64,000 bases of DNA from Cherax quadricarinatus (GCF_038502225.1 NC_091300.1:43879688-43943687), one strand, 5' to 3'; shown: positions 22,981 to 61,684, counted from the stretch's first letter. The notes: generated by a model not told the origin, from the sequence alone. Numbers and translations: made by a program.

Positions 22981-23410
22981 CATGTACTCACCTAGTTGAC
23001 TCACCTAGTTGAGGTTGTGGGGGTCGAGTCCGAGCTCCTGGCCCCGCCTCTTCACTGATCGCTACTAGGTCACTCTCCCTGAGCCGTGAGCTTTATCATA
23101 CCTCTGCTTAAAGCTATGTATGGATCCTGCCTTCACTACATCGCTTCCCAAACTATTCCACTTACTGACTACTCTGTGGCTGAAGAAATACTTCCTAACA
23201 TCCCTGTGATTCATCTGTGTCTTCAACTTCCAACTGTGTCCCCTTGTTACTGTGTCCAATCTCTGGAACATCCTGTCTTTGTCCACCTTGTCAATTCCTC
23301 TCAGTATTTTGTATGTCGTTATCATGTCCCCCCTATCTCTCCTGTCCTCCAGTGTCGTCAGGTTGATTTCCCTTAACCTCTCCTCGTAGGACATACCTCT
23401 TAGCTCTGGG

Positions 23411-23414
<4 letters not shown>
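22981..23414 (-). pseudogene. LINE family A copy 7, short 3' fragment
   Basis: Minus-strand C-terminal RT block (SYEERLREINLTTLEDRR; MITTYKILRGIDKVDKDRMF) and 3' UTR, very close to copy 6. The 5' truncation point is exactly at the large GT array, so AC repeats directly precede the RT fragment in sense. Confidence 0.87.
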
Positions 23415-23501
<87 letters not shown>

Positions 23502-23733
23502 TGTGTGTGTGTGTCTGTGTGTGTGTGTCTGTGTGTGTGTGTCTGTGTGTGTGTGTCTGTGTGTGTGTGTCTGTGTGTGTGTGTCTGTGTGTGTGTCTGT
23601 GTGTGTGTCTGTGTGTGTGTCTGTGTGTGTGTCTGTGTGTGTGTCTGTGTGTGTGTCTGTGTGTGTGTGTCTGTGTGTGTGTGTCTGTGTGTGTGTCTGT
23701 GTGTGTGTCTGTGTGTGTGTCTGTGTGTGTGTG
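23415..23733. repeat. (GT)n array with regular CT interruptions
   Basis: About 320 bp. After about 85 bp of pure GT it changes to units GTGTGTGTCT and GTGTGTGTGTCT, i.e. interrupted by CT every 10-12 bp. Long Cys-Val or His-Thr ORFs here are artefacts. Confidence 0.95.
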
Positions 23734-24047
23734 CATGCGCGCGCGTGCTTTTCCACAGCAACCTTTTCCTTACGCTTTGGAAGAACAGACATTATCCTTC
23801 CCATGCTATGACAAGAACAGGATATAACTCCTCCTTCCCCCACATTATATGCTTGAAAGGACAGGTAATAATAAGCCCCTCCAAAGCAAGTAAGAACACA
23901 GGAGCCCCTCTCTTCCCCTAACCCTCCCCCTCTTCCACACGTGTAGGCTATTAGATGCTATGAATCTCACCAAAAGAAGGCAATGCCTCCCCTGAACGTA
24001 TGTGTAATATGGACTGGAGTTTACTAATATAATAATCCCTACACAGG

Positions 24048-51593
<27,546 letters not shown>

Positions 51594-51919
51594 GTATGTA
51601 TTTTCCTTCCTTGTTCTCTCTCTGCTGTGTCTGTTAGCTTCTTCAGTCTCAAAGTCAGCTAAAATATCGAGAATATTTCTTTTCTACAATGATTATTGAC
51701 ATATTCAATAACTTAAGAGTAATAAAAATAAAAAGATTTAATAACTAAACTGTAAAGTAACTATTGTTTATCCAATGATTAAGCGTAGTTTAATAATTTG
51801 GTTTCATAAGTTTCTATACTAAAGATATTAGAATGAAAATGTTTTAGGTAAATTCTCACATTGCAAGTTTCCTTAGATAAAAAGAACAAAATTAATTGTA
51901 TATAAAAAGGTAATTTTTT

Positions 51920-52195
51920 TTAATAACACATTAGCAGTTTCCCACCAAGTCAGGAGGGGGGGACCGGGGGGGACCGGGAGGGGGGGACCGGGGGGGACCG
52001 GGGGGGGACCGGGGGGGGACCGGGGGGGGGACCGGGGGGACCGGGGGGGGGACCGGGGGGACCGGGGGGACCGGGGGGGGGGGGGACCGGGGGGACCGGG
52101 GGGGGACCCCCCAAAAAAGATAAACACTTTCACCATAATTCAGTCTATCACTATCTTACCAGAGGTGTGTCTACACTACAGTTAAAAACTGCAAC
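51920..52195. repeat. dispersed repeat R1, copy 3, with G-rich expansion
   Basis: Same ends as the other R1 copies, but where they have GGGTGGCC this one carries 51953-52108, about 15 units of GGGGGACC type with 5-11 G per run. Confidence 0.85.
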
Positions 52196-52570
52196 ATATA
52201 ATTTAAAAATGAAATTGATCTGACGAGGAAAGGTTAGACCCCCAAAATTTTTATCTTGTAACTAAAAAAAATTTCAATTTTTTGTGAATAAGGTGAACCT
52301 ACATTTAGTTAAATTGAATTGTCTAGGAATGTGAACATTGCTACAGGTGATTTTTTTTTTTTTTGTAAAAAAATACTGACGTTTATTGGTACGTTGAAAT
52401 ACCTGGCTGTGCGAGACACATTATGAAAGCATAAGAGAAGTTAACAGAATGAGTCAAGAAAAGTGACTGGTGCAATGTCAGTCTTGGTTAGCAGTAACAC
52501 GACAATAACAGATGTTGCTACAAGGTTGCATGAGGAAATGTTTGTATTATTAAGAATGTAATAATCATAA
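52196..52570. other. AT-rich stretch, nothing recognised
   Basis: No ORF or repeat recognised. Confidence 0.4.
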
Positions 52571-52571
52571 C

Positions 52572-52770
52572 CATAATTTTTAAAGAGGTGGATCAGTAAG
52601 CCAGCTGAAGGCCTCTTTCAGAGGACCAAAATCTCCAGCGGCTGATGATCATATGTTTCATCATATGAAACACTTGTCCTGTTTCCTGACAACTCTTACC
52701 TAGCCTAACCTAACCTAACCTAACCTAACCTTACCTAACCTAACATAACCTAACATAACCTAACCTAACT
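52572..52770 (+). repeat. dispersed repeat with (CCTAA)n tail, copy 1
   Basis: Body shares AAGCCAGC.GAAGGCCTC, CAAAA.CTCCA and TTGTCCTGTTTCCTGAC with the copy at 53868-54053; tail CCTAACCTAACC with a few CATAA variants (52703-52768). Confidence 0.82.
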
Positions 52771-53029
52771 ACGAATTTATGGACAGTATTATTGTGTAGA
52801 AAGCGTGAAAATATTTTAGAAATCTTTTTAAATACAAGTGATAACAATGCTGTGAAAAGATGACTGCAAAATTCTGACTGGTAAGAGTAAGGAGTGTGTA
52901 CGAGCAAATATATGCTAATGGTGAAGCATATTAGAGAAAATTTTAAGTAGGGAGAAATGAAAACACTAGAAGTAGGTCAACTGAGACTAGTAAACGGGAG
53001 ACGTCTCCTACATTTAATAAATTTGTCAA

Positions 53030-53465
53030 AATTTGCAATTGGTGGGCTATTACATGATCTTGAATGCACTAGACGAAAAAATGTAGATGCAATATACAAA
53101 CTTAATTAAAGCTTCAGACTATGTCTGGAACACGTGGAGGATCTTCTGGGTCTACGCCCCTGTGGGCAGATGGATGCCTTCTTTTTTAGCTGGACTTTTA
53201 ATGTGTCAAAAAGTGACATAAGGAGTTGCTACAGTGAGGGAAAAACAACTCTTCTTAAGGTACAATACTACTCTCCATAACTCATATTCATTAAGGATAA
53301 ATAACAATAGTTACTATCATAATTTGCAGACAATACTACAATTTGTATGACAGGCAGGATGACACCTTTGAAAACTATGCCAACACCAGTAATATTCTTG
53401 TCACTTGTGCTGTCTAGATTGGAATATTTTCTTTATACTAACAGCCCTTTTTAAGGTAGGCGAAA
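53030..53465 (+). pseudogene. LINE family B, old RT fragment
   Basis: Traces of LDALDEKNVDAIYT, SRLEYF and FKVGEI order on the + strand; heavily mutated. Confidence 0.6.
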
Positions 53466-53867
53466 TCACGTAGGAAAAAGGGAGAGAGACAAATCACAAG
53501 TTCCAAATGGAAAATACCCGAGGGGCTGGTCCCAGTTCTGGAAAAGAAACATTAATGCCGTGATCCATGCATTCTTTAAATGGAAATCAAACAAAATATT
53601 GGAAGTACCAAGGACCCAGACTAAGCCTAGTGTTGGTGGGAAACAGGGAAGCAGTAACTCGTATGACTGTTGAGTGAAAATGGAAAAATTTGGACTACCA
53701 TTATGGGTAACTGTAGTAAAGGGAGTAGACTGGCTAGAAAAAATATCACAAAAAAAATAACTACCACTACTGAGAAATAGGCATGAAATCAATTTAAATG
53801 GAAGTGTAAGGGGAAAATTAGCGTAGGCCTAGCGGCCGTGTGAGTGATAAAACAACGATCCCAGTAC
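53466..53867. other. possible 5' UTR region upstream of LINE B2
   Basis: No ORF identified. It ends in ACGATCCCAGTA, the left target duplication of the next repeat. Confidence 0.4.
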
Positions 53868-54053
53868 AGACTGGTTATAAATGACCATAATTTTTAAAGG
53901 GGTGGACCGGTAAGCCAGCGGAAGGCCTCGGTCAGATGACCAAAAGCTCCAAAGGCGGGTCATCATCTGACTAAGAACCGCGTCAGGAAACATTTGTCCT
54001 GTTTCCTGACGAACCTTACCTAACCTAACCTAACCTAACCTAACCTAACCTAA
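53868..54053 (+). repeat. dispersed repeat with (CCTAA)n tail, copy 2, with target duplication
   Basis: Flanked by ACGATCCCAGTA (about 53855-53866) and ACAATCCCAGTA (54053-54064), a 12-bp target duplication with one mismatch. Tail (CCTAA)n at 54016-54052. Behaves like a retroposed SINE. Confidence 0.82.
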
Positions 54054-54779
54054 CAATCCCAGTATAATGCAGTGAAAAGTGTATCTTGGACAAATATGGT
54101 GTATATCCTTTGTGATAACCAGTGGACAGCAGAATGATAAAAATACCAGTGATAAAATAAAAAGAAACTAAAAATAGTGCAGTGTAGCAGTGTGGGACAA
54201 TCTACTCGTCCTGGTGTTGACTTGTGTTTTAGTGTACACATAAATATTTCAGTTACCACATATAATAATCTGACTAGGATACCGATACATAGTGGAAGGA
54301 TCTAGTGAACCTAAATTGTCAGTGGAGCGACTCAAGGATAGTGATTAAACGTAATGAAAGTGTTTTAAACTAAAATGTGGCATCGCATGTGAGAAGTGCC
54401 ATGTACCCTGGGGTGTCGTGTTACAGCCATACTTCTGGCAGTGCCACCAGGCAACCACACAGGCCTACCATATACAACCATACAACATATACCCCATACC
54501 ACAATAACCCAATCAACATCAGTGTGAGGAATTCAATAAAATCAGTCAGGAATGAATCTGGAAAGAGTTATACAGTGAACAAACAAAATTAAATTCAATA
54601 ATGTAGTAACCCCCTATCCCCCAAAATTCACCCACTACCCACATGTTGCAAGCCTCGGTTTCTATAAATACATCTCGCATATTACTGTCACCAGTGAAGA
54701 GCAGAAAGGTTAAGTGAAAATCAGTTTATTTCTTCATGGCATACAGAGTGAGGTAGGATACGGGCAGGATGTCAGTACA

Positions 54780-55960
54780 GCATACCTGTGGGACATGTAA
54801 ACAAATCCTTGGAAGGAAATGCAGGATCACATGCAACCTGTGCTTCTCCATGCCTCATCTCTTGTGCAAGAAAAAACATTGCCTCAAAAAATTACATCAA
54901 ACTAGCAAGGTGCTTCTGGTTGTGCAATATAGATAAAGAACTATGGACAGGTATCAGAAAGGTACAAAGAAGAGTAATAAACAATAAAATAAACAAGAAA
55001 ATAAAGATGAACTCTTGGACAGTCCACCAAAGATATATAAAACATGGGAGGAAGAGACAGAAGGAGTGAACCATAAATTGCAGAATGCCAATACCACAAC
55101 AGATGACTCGAAACTATATAGTCACCCACTGAAAAAACACAGGAAGGAAAAACATCAGTTAACCCCCCCACCCCACATAGTGCAAACCCAGACCCATCCC
55201 CAAGTCCTAGCACTACTGCCCACAGTGCTGGTGCTGGTGCAGGCTCAGCCCCCAGCCCTAGTGCTGACTCAGTCTCGGCCCCCAGCCTTAGTGCCAGTCC
55301 AGACTCTGCTAGGGACTCTACCAGTCACCAATAAAACCTTAAATATACCACCATCATCGCACAAGACCATGGTTCACATTACAGATGTAGTGAAAGAGCT
55401 TCTTCTTCTGGGGAAAGTAGTTCCCTGGAAGCAAGACGGGGGTGGCCCTGGCTTGGACACTGACGATTACAGTACAGTTACTGCACAAATTGATAACACA
55501 CCTAAAAATTCTATCCAACCAAAAGCGAAATTGTGCAAATTCTGTTTGGGGCTTCTGTAAGCATAGAATATCAGGAAAAAACAAATGGGACATGCAACTT
55601 TGAGCATCCTGAAAAAAATGTTTTGACCTGTCTAAAGGAGTGTGTCGTTCTCCTTCCTGTAAATTCTTTCACACAAATGTGCCACTCGTCGGTCCTCCAA
55701 AAACAGTGTTACAACACCAGCTGTCCTGCTTACCATCTAAAAGGGACCAGGAGGTACAGACCTCACAAGACAAACAATAGTAGTTACGACAACCCCACTC
55801 CAAGTGATTTTTTAGTGGCAAGAAACGATAAAAGACAATGGAAGGAAATAAAAATAGTCCACCACCTTGGAGCCTTGTTGGACTGGAGGCACAGCCTGTG
55901 GCCCCCCCATGGCCCTCCAGAACCACAACTACTGATGCCAATAAAATTTTCCTAACAAAC
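54780..55960 (+). pseudogene. LINE B2 ORF1 with degenerate PHD and CCCH fingers
   Basis: CGTCKQILGRKCRITCNLC then, after a frameshift, ARCFWLCNIDKELW keeps the PHD pattern of B1. Next is a Val/Leu/Pro/Ala-rich repeat (55190-55310), then CKFCLG and TNGTCNFEHPEK of the CCCH finger (about 55535-55620), and Cys/His-rich CHSSVLQKQCYNTSCPAYH. Frames are broken. Confidence 0.7.
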
Positions 55961-55969
55961 ACAAAATAC

Positions 55970-56776
55970 AACCTCGTTCATATTTGTTAATATACAGGGC
56001 CTTAAGCCATCCACCAACAACAAAATACATTTTATCAGTGCACTTCTAAAGGAGTCAGATGTGGTGTTTGAAGCCTTCACAGAGACCCACACATAAGATC
56101 CCTTTGAGAAAGAAATATGGATAAATGGTTACAACCTTTTTAGATGTAACAGAAAGAACAGGCAACAAGGGAATGTTGGCCTGTATGTCAAAGAGTCGCT
56201 CATCTGCACGGAGATGCTGAACACCATAAATGATGCAGTTGAAGTTCTAACAATAAAGATCGAGACCCAAAACCTAGACATGGTGGTTGTATATAAGCCA
56301 CCAGATGCAACCTCCCAACACTTCAAGAAACAGCTACTGAAGATTGATTACTATCTGGAAAGCCTTCCAGCTCCATCACCAAACATCTTACTGGCATCTT
56401 ATGGCATGCGAAATGGAAGAATGTAGCTAATAATGTTATAGCAGAAACAATCCCTAGAGGCAGCACAGAAGAAAGGTCACACACACGAGCTACTAAATCT
56501 CTGCGATAAACACACCCTTAGTCAGCACATAGTGGAGCCAACAAGACTGGAAAACACACTTGACCTTATCTTCACAAATAATGAGGACTTGGTAAGAGAC
56601 ATAACAATATCAAAAACAACTAATTCCGATCGCAATCTAATCAAAGTTCAGACTTATATGCACAGTGATCTTGATCAGCAAAGTGCACGTAGCTGTGAGT
56701 GTGTCTTCACCAAATACAACTTCAACAACAAGAATATCATCTGGGACCAGGTGAACCATGTCTTAAATGAAACATG
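55970..56776 (+). pseudogene. LINE B2 APE endonuclease, N-terminal and middle part
   Basis: Pieces in changing frames: FEAFTETHT (E-T-H-T, equivalent of TETW), NRQQGNVGLYVKESL, VVYKPPDATSQHF, RLENTLDLIFTNNED. Keeps the N-terminal part that B1 lacks. The GDFN motif is damaged near 56395. Confidence 0.75.
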
Positions 56777-56849
56777 AACATTAAAATGGTATAAAATACC
56801 GACAGGTTGTTAGGTAAGACACATATGCCACAGTTAGGTATCTTTATTT

Positions 56850-56886
56850 CGAAACGTTTTGCCTACACAGTAGGCTTCCTCAGTCG
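56850..56886 (-). ncRNA. hammerhead core with broken GAAA (copy 5)
   Basis: As copy 4, but the first G of GAAA is A (T at 56860 on +), expected to abolish catalysis. A natural inactive comparison. Confidence 0.7.
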
Positions 56887-57278
56887 AGTACAGAAAAGTT
56901 GATAGAAGCAGAAGAGACTTGAAGACGATGTAATCAGTCCATCACCCTTAAAGTTTTGAGGTGGTCAGTCCCTCAGTCTGGTGAAGAGCATTGTTCCTTA
57001 GTCTGAAACAATATGGAGTTGAAGTGACAGGATGGAGCCTTATATAGCGCCAGGAGGTGAGACGTAGGTCACTAGTAGAAGTAAGAACGCAGATGTTGGG
57101 AGGTCAGGTCCCTCTCAAATCCAGCCGTTCTCACTAGTAGAGGTTGTCGAAGTTGATTGCAGGTCTGTACCAAGATACCCTTGTGTTGCAGTGTCTGACA
57201 GATTGAACATTAAAATGGTATAAAATACCGACAGGTTGTTATGTAAGACACATATGCCACAGTTAGGTATCTTTATTT

Positions 57279-57315
57279 CGAAACGTTTCGCCTACACAGT
57301 AGGCTTCCTCAGTCG
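57279..57315 (-). ncRNA. hammerhead ribozyme core (copy 4, minus arm)
   Basis: Minus strand: CGA stem I, CUGAGGA (57306-57312), stem II GCCUAC/GUAGGC, GAA-AC-GU-U, then UCG closing stem I. Same as copy 3 in inverted orientation. Confidence 0.77.
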
Positions 57316-57588
57316 AGTACAGAAAAGTTTATAGAAGCAGAAGAGAACGGCTGGATTTGAGAAGGACCTGACCTCCCAACATCTGCGTTCTTACTTCTAC
57401 TAGTGACCTACGTCTCACCTCCTGGCGCTATATAAGGCTCCATCCTGTCACTTCATCTCCATATTGTTTCAGACAACGGAACAATGCTCTTCACCAGACT
57501 GAGGGACTGACCACCTCAAAACTTTAAGGGTGATGGACTGATTACATCGTCTTCAAGTCTCTTCTGCTTCTATCAACTTTTCTGTACT

Positions 57589-57625
57589 CGACTGAGGAAG
57601 CCTACTGTGTAGGCGAAACGTTTCG
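57589..57625 (+). ncRNA. hammerhead ribozyme core (copy 3, plus arm)
   Basis: CGA (57589-57591), CUGAGGA (57592-57598), stem II GCCUAC/GUAGGC with a 3-nt loop (57600-57614), GAA-AC-GU-U with predicted cleavage after 57622, and UCG (57623-57625) pairing with CGA. Compared with copy 1, stem I (GGA/UCC) and stem II changed on both sides. Confidence 0.8.
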
Positions 57626-57667
57626 AAATAAAGATACCTAACTGTGGCATATGTGTCCTATCATAAG

Positions 57668-58331
57668 TGAAACATGTTGGGAAGGTATCTTAAATAACAT
57701 GGATCCAAACCAGTGCCTTGAAAGGATCAACTTTCTGGCAGCTGAAGTATATTCAAGGCATATTCCCCTAAGAAAGAAGAAGAGAAGAAATAAACTTGAG
57801 AAAGATGCTCCCTCTACAGAAGACGATGAAGAATAACTGAGCTCTTCAAGAACGCTAGATTATCTGATACACGGAAGGAAGCACTGGCCAGGGAAGTGGA
57901 AAGTATCGAACTTAAGTGAAAGGATTCTTGCAGGACCCAGGCGAGACTGGAGGAGGTAAAAGCGATTAGTGAAATTGAAAGAAATTCGAAATATTTCTTT
58001 TCATATGCCAAAAACAAGGCAAATACCACATTTAGTATCGGCCCTTGCTCAGACAAGATGGGACTTACACAGATGATAACAAAGAAATAAGTGAGAAACT
58101 GAAATCCCAATATGACTCTGTTTAGCTAGCCACTAATCAGTCTAAAGATAGACAATCCAAATGTTTTTTTTCATGAATGAGCCTCAAAACTCCATCAATG
58201 TATGCCAGATTTCCGACATTACCCTAACTCCAACAGACGTTGAGAAAGCCATTGACAACATGCCCATGCACTCAGCCCCAGGCCTAGACTTGTGGAACTC
58301 TGTGTTTATTAAGAACTGCAAGAAACCCCTT
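57668..58331 (+). pseudogene. LINE B2 linker and RT N-terminus
   Basis: NMDPNQCLERINFLAAEVYSR region (57651-57836), then 58161-58331 MNEPQNSINVCQISD, MHSAPGLDLWNSVFIKNCKK, cut by LINE D at 58331/58332. Confidence 0.83.
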
Positions 58332-58728
58332 TTCAAATTCAATTCAATTCAATTCAAAGTTTATTCTCTATAAGGATTACAATGCTGAGTTTACAGAAAT
58401 TTGGTTATTGTTTGGTTTACATGTAGTAAAATTGTGATTACAGAGTGTACCACTAGAACGCTTAGCATGGCTAGGCATTTCGGGCATACTTAGTTTTATT
58501 CTTAATTGTAAAATATTACAAATTATGAGGTAAGTTGGTCTTATGGCTAAGTGACTAAATACTAGTTTATGAGTTTAGCAATGTGAATGCTTTTGTTTTG
58601 GCACAGTATATAGTTTCAGTATTGGAGTATCACAGGATTCATTATTTTAAGACTGAGATTAATATTTCTGTTAATGGTCAAATGAGTGAGCGAGTGTAAG
58701 TGTGAACCACCAGGTGGTATTCGTGTAG

Positions 58729-60340
58729 TTAGTTGACGGGGTGTATCAGGGAGATAAGATGTTTTCTAATGGTAGTTTTGAAGGTGATGAATGTGTCTGC
58801 AGTTCTAGAGTTCTCAGGTAGGGTATTCCAGATTTTAGGGCCTTTGACATACATTGAATTTTTGTAAAGGTTTAGTCGGACACGGGGAATGTCGTAGAGA
58901 TGTTTGTGTCTGGTGTTATGCCTGTGGGTTCTGTCACAACTATCAAGAAAGCGTTTTAGGTCAAGGTTGATATTAGAGTTTAAGGCCCTGTAGATATAGA
59001 TTGCACAGTAGTAAGTGTGGATGTACTGAACTGGGAGTAAGTTTAGATCTTTGAAGAGTGGGGGGGTGTGCTGCCAGGGATGGGATTTAGTGATTATTCT
59101 TACTGCAGCTTTTTGTTGGGTTATTATTGGCTTTAGGTGTGTTGCTGCAGTTGATCCCCAAGCACAAATAGCAAAGGTGAGGTATGGATAAATAAGTGAG
59201 TGGTATAGCGTGAGAAGGGCATTTTGCGGCACGTAGTATCGTATCTTGGAGAGGATCCCAACCGTTTTGGATACTTTTTTGGCTATATGCTGGATATGGG
59301 TGCTGAAATTTAGGTTGTTGTCAAGGTATAAGCCTAGGAATTTTCCCCCATTATTTCTGGTAATTAGAGTGTTGTCAATCTTAATGTTAATTTGTGCATC
59401 TCCTGCTCTGCTACCAAACATAATATAGTAAGTTTTGTCAGTGTTAAGCGTAAGTTTATTGGCTGTCATCCAAGTCGATATTTTAATCAGCTCCTCATTC
59501 ACAATGGTGTTGAGGGTGGCAAGATTAGGGTGAGAGATGACATAAGTCGTGTCATCAGCAAAGAGAATGGGTTTCAGGTGTTGGGATACGTTTGGAAGGT
59601 CATTGATGTATATGAGGAAGAGCAGGGGACCAAGGACACTTCCCTGCGGAACTCCAGTATCAAGTGGCCGTGTTGCTGATGCTGTGTCTTTAATGGTGAC
59701 GTACTGATACCTATTAGTAATGTAAGATTTGAAATAAGCAAGCGCATGGCCTCTTATACCGTAGTGGTCAAGTTTGTGGAGTAGGATTTGGTGGTTTACT
59801 GTGTCAAAAGCTTTTCTTAGGTCAATAAAAATTCCTAGTGGATATTCCTTATTTTCCAATGCTGTGTAAAGCAGATCTAGCATTTTTATGATTGCATCAT
59901 TAGTGCTTTTATTTTTCCTGAATCCAAACTGGCAGGGGTTGAGTATGTTTTGAGCCGTTATAAATGAATACAGTCTCTTGTACACGAGTTTCTCAAAGAT
60001 TTTGGATAGCAATGGTAAGTTAGATATTGGCCTATAGTTGTTTAAGTCTGTAGGGTCACCACCTTTATGTATTGGTGTAACCCTTGCCATCTTGAGTAGT
60101 TTCGGGAAGGTGCTAGTCTCTATTGACTTGTTAAAAAGTAATGAAATAGCATGCGAAAGGACATGGGCCGCTCGCTTGTACAGTAATGGTGGGACATGAG
60201 ACAGATTCCCCGAGTTATTTTTAAGTGACTTTATGATCCCAATGACTTCCGTGGGCTCAGTTGGTGCAAGATAGAAGGAATTAGGGAAATTACCATCTAG
60301 GTAGTCAACGGCATGGGCATTGGTATGTGGGATTTTACTG
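58729..60340 (-). CDS. LINE D reverse transcriptase
   Basis: 453 open codons from the ATG at 60090, with the same frame extending back to about 60340. Order: MARVTPIHKGGDPTDLNNYRP, LPLLSKIFEKLVYKRLY, QFGFRKNKSTNDAI, GIFIDLRKAFDTVNH, TGVPQGSVLGPLLF, ILFADDTTYVIS (both catalytic Asp), WMTANKLTLNTDKTY, KFLGLYLDNNLNF, then the C-terminal domain ending TTIRKHLISLIHP. Full set of RT motifs without stops. Clade L2/CR1 by general look; RNase H is absent. Confidence 0.92.
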
Positions 60341-61684
60341 GCGAGATTTAGATCCTATGTTTGAGAAGAAGTCGTTTATCTTGTTAGCTGTGTCAGTGGG
60401 ATGTAGTGGTGTTTCATTAGGTTTAGTTAGGACAATATTCTTGGTTTTTCTCAGTTTGTGGGTCCCTAGAATCTGAGAGAGTGTTTTCCAGGTCTTTTTT
60501 ATATCTCCTCTAGTGTCTGTGAATCTACTGGAGTATAGTTTTTTGGCTTTTTTTATTGCTTTGGTGAGCGTTGATGAATAGTGTTTAAGAGTATCTTTGT
60601 GTATTAAGCCATGTCTATATTGCTTTTCATATTGGTGTTTCTTGTCTATGGATTTCAGAATGGTGCTGGTTAGCCATGGGCAACCAAGCCGTTTGTTTGT
60701 GATCTGTTTTGTTTTTATAGGACAATGTTTGTTGTATAGTCTAAGTAATTTGTTAAGAAAGATGTCTGTCCAGTCATCAATACCATTGGCCTTGGAGAAT
60801 TCTGTAGGCCAATCAACAGTCTCTAGGTCAGCTGTGAACTTCCTTACTGAGGCCTCGTCATGGAGTCTAAATGAGACTTTGTTGTATTCAAGTGGTGGTT
60901 TACTAATGTTTGTCAGGAGGAAGGTAGGGTAGTGGTCTGTAGTGCTATCTGTGATTATCCCTGATTTAATGGGGGCTAGTATATTGGTCCATATGTGGTC
61001 TATTATGGTTGCACTTGTCTCAGTGAGCCTGGTTGGTTTAGTTATTGTTGGTATGAGAAGTGTGTTGTTCATATTGTTGATGAAATCAGTTACAGGCTGA
61101 TCATCTAGTAAGCCAAGGTTGATGTTGAAGTCTCCAGCTAAGAGAAGGTGGTGCTTATTCATTTGTCTGTTTGTTATTAGTGACTTTAATTTCTCACTGA
61201 AATTTGGGATGTTTGTGTGAGGTATCCGGTAAATGGCACCGATTGTTATAGGCGTCTTAAGATTTTTTACAGTAAAATTAGCAAAAATGTATTCCCCATA
61301 TTCATCACTAAAGCAAGTGGTGCTAAGACAAGATAATTGGTTAGAGTAATAGATTGCAATACCACCCCCAACTTGGTTTGTTCTGCAGTTGTGAATTGCT
61401 GTGTATCCTGGTAGAGGGTAGATATCTATTGTGTCCTGCTTAAGCCAGGTCTCAGTAAGAATAATGCAGGAGAAGGGTGTCTTTAGTGATTCAAGGAGTG
61501 CTAGGAGGTCATCATAGTGTTTGCTTAAGGACCTGATGTTGTAGTTAAGTACTGATAGACTTTTAGCATTGTTTAGGATAGTGGTGGCTTGTGATGCTGT
61601 GTAATAAAGGCAGTTACTTTCCAATAGGTTTTGATTGGGTGTCAAATTATGGAGGTTTAGATCAGGGTCAACGTGATCAATCAT
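60335..61684 (-). CDS. LINE D APE endonuclease
   Basis: 449 codons from the ATG at 61684, only about 6 bp from the element's 5' edge. Motifs: LSVLNYNIRSLSKHYDDLL (Asn of the N-terminal motif), IILTETWLK (catalytic Glu), GGGIAIYYS, LLLAGDFNINL (GDFN), ATIIDHIWTN and STTDHYPTFL (SDH-like His). The linker to RT follows and ends at a frameshift (…FFSNIGSKS then stop, 60335). It would nick target DNA for target-primed reverse transcription. Confidence 0.92.
   Translation of the reverse strand: MIDHVDPDLNLHNLTPNQNLLESNCLYYTASQATTILNNAKSLSVLNYNIRSLSKHYDDLLALLESLKTPFSCIILTETWLKQDTIDIYPLPGYTAIHNCRTNQVGGGIAIYYSNQLSCLSTTCFSDEYGEYIFANFTVKNLKTPITIGAIYRIPHTNIPNFSEKLKSLITNRQMNKHHLLLAGDFNINLGLLDDQPVTDFINNMNNTLLIPTITKPTRLTETSATIIDHIWTNILAPIKSGIITDSTTDHYPTFLLTNISKPPLEYNKVSFRLHDEASVRKFTADLETVDWPTEFSKANGIDDWTDIFLNKLLRLYNKHCPIKTKQITNKRLGCPWLTSTILKSIDKKHQYEKQYRHGLIHKDTLKHYSSTLTKAIKKAKKLYSSRFTDTRGDIKKTWKTLSQILGTHKLRKTKNIVLTKPNETPLHPTDTANKINDFFSNIGSKSRQ

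Larger units (their letters stand above)
56777..57667. mobile_element. hammerhead-bearing palindromic mobile unit without ORF
   Basis: Inserted in the LINE B2 endonuclease-RT linker, with direct repeats TGAAACATG (56768-56776 and 57668-57676; AARTGAAACATG if one mismatch is allowed). The left part (56816-57133) is the inverse of 57345-57662. An additional left-type copy begins at about 57203 (GAACATTAAAATGGTATAA again), so two left copies are in tandem. Each arm has a TATA box (CTATATAAGG at 57429-57438, and its inverse on the left), a hammerhead and AATAAAGATACC. The left ends carry GGTATAAAATACC, a terminal hairpin. No protein is encoded. Confidence 0.85.

Noticed and set aside
23065..23921. 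Long Cys-Val and His-Thr ORFs over GT arrays (also at 24.8-25.1 kb and 3.5 kb)
   Set aside because: Dinucleotide repeats read as protein in either strand; not genes.
51873..52136. Collagen-like Pro/Gly ORF on the minus strand
   Set aside because: Read-out of the GGGGGACC expansion; no Gly-X-Y consistency beyond the repeat.
55015..55560. Host gene for the 181-codon Pro/Leu/Gln-rich ORF
   Set aside because: It lies in LINE B2 ORF1 between the PHD and CCCH remnants and its end matches the CCCH finger start; part of the element.
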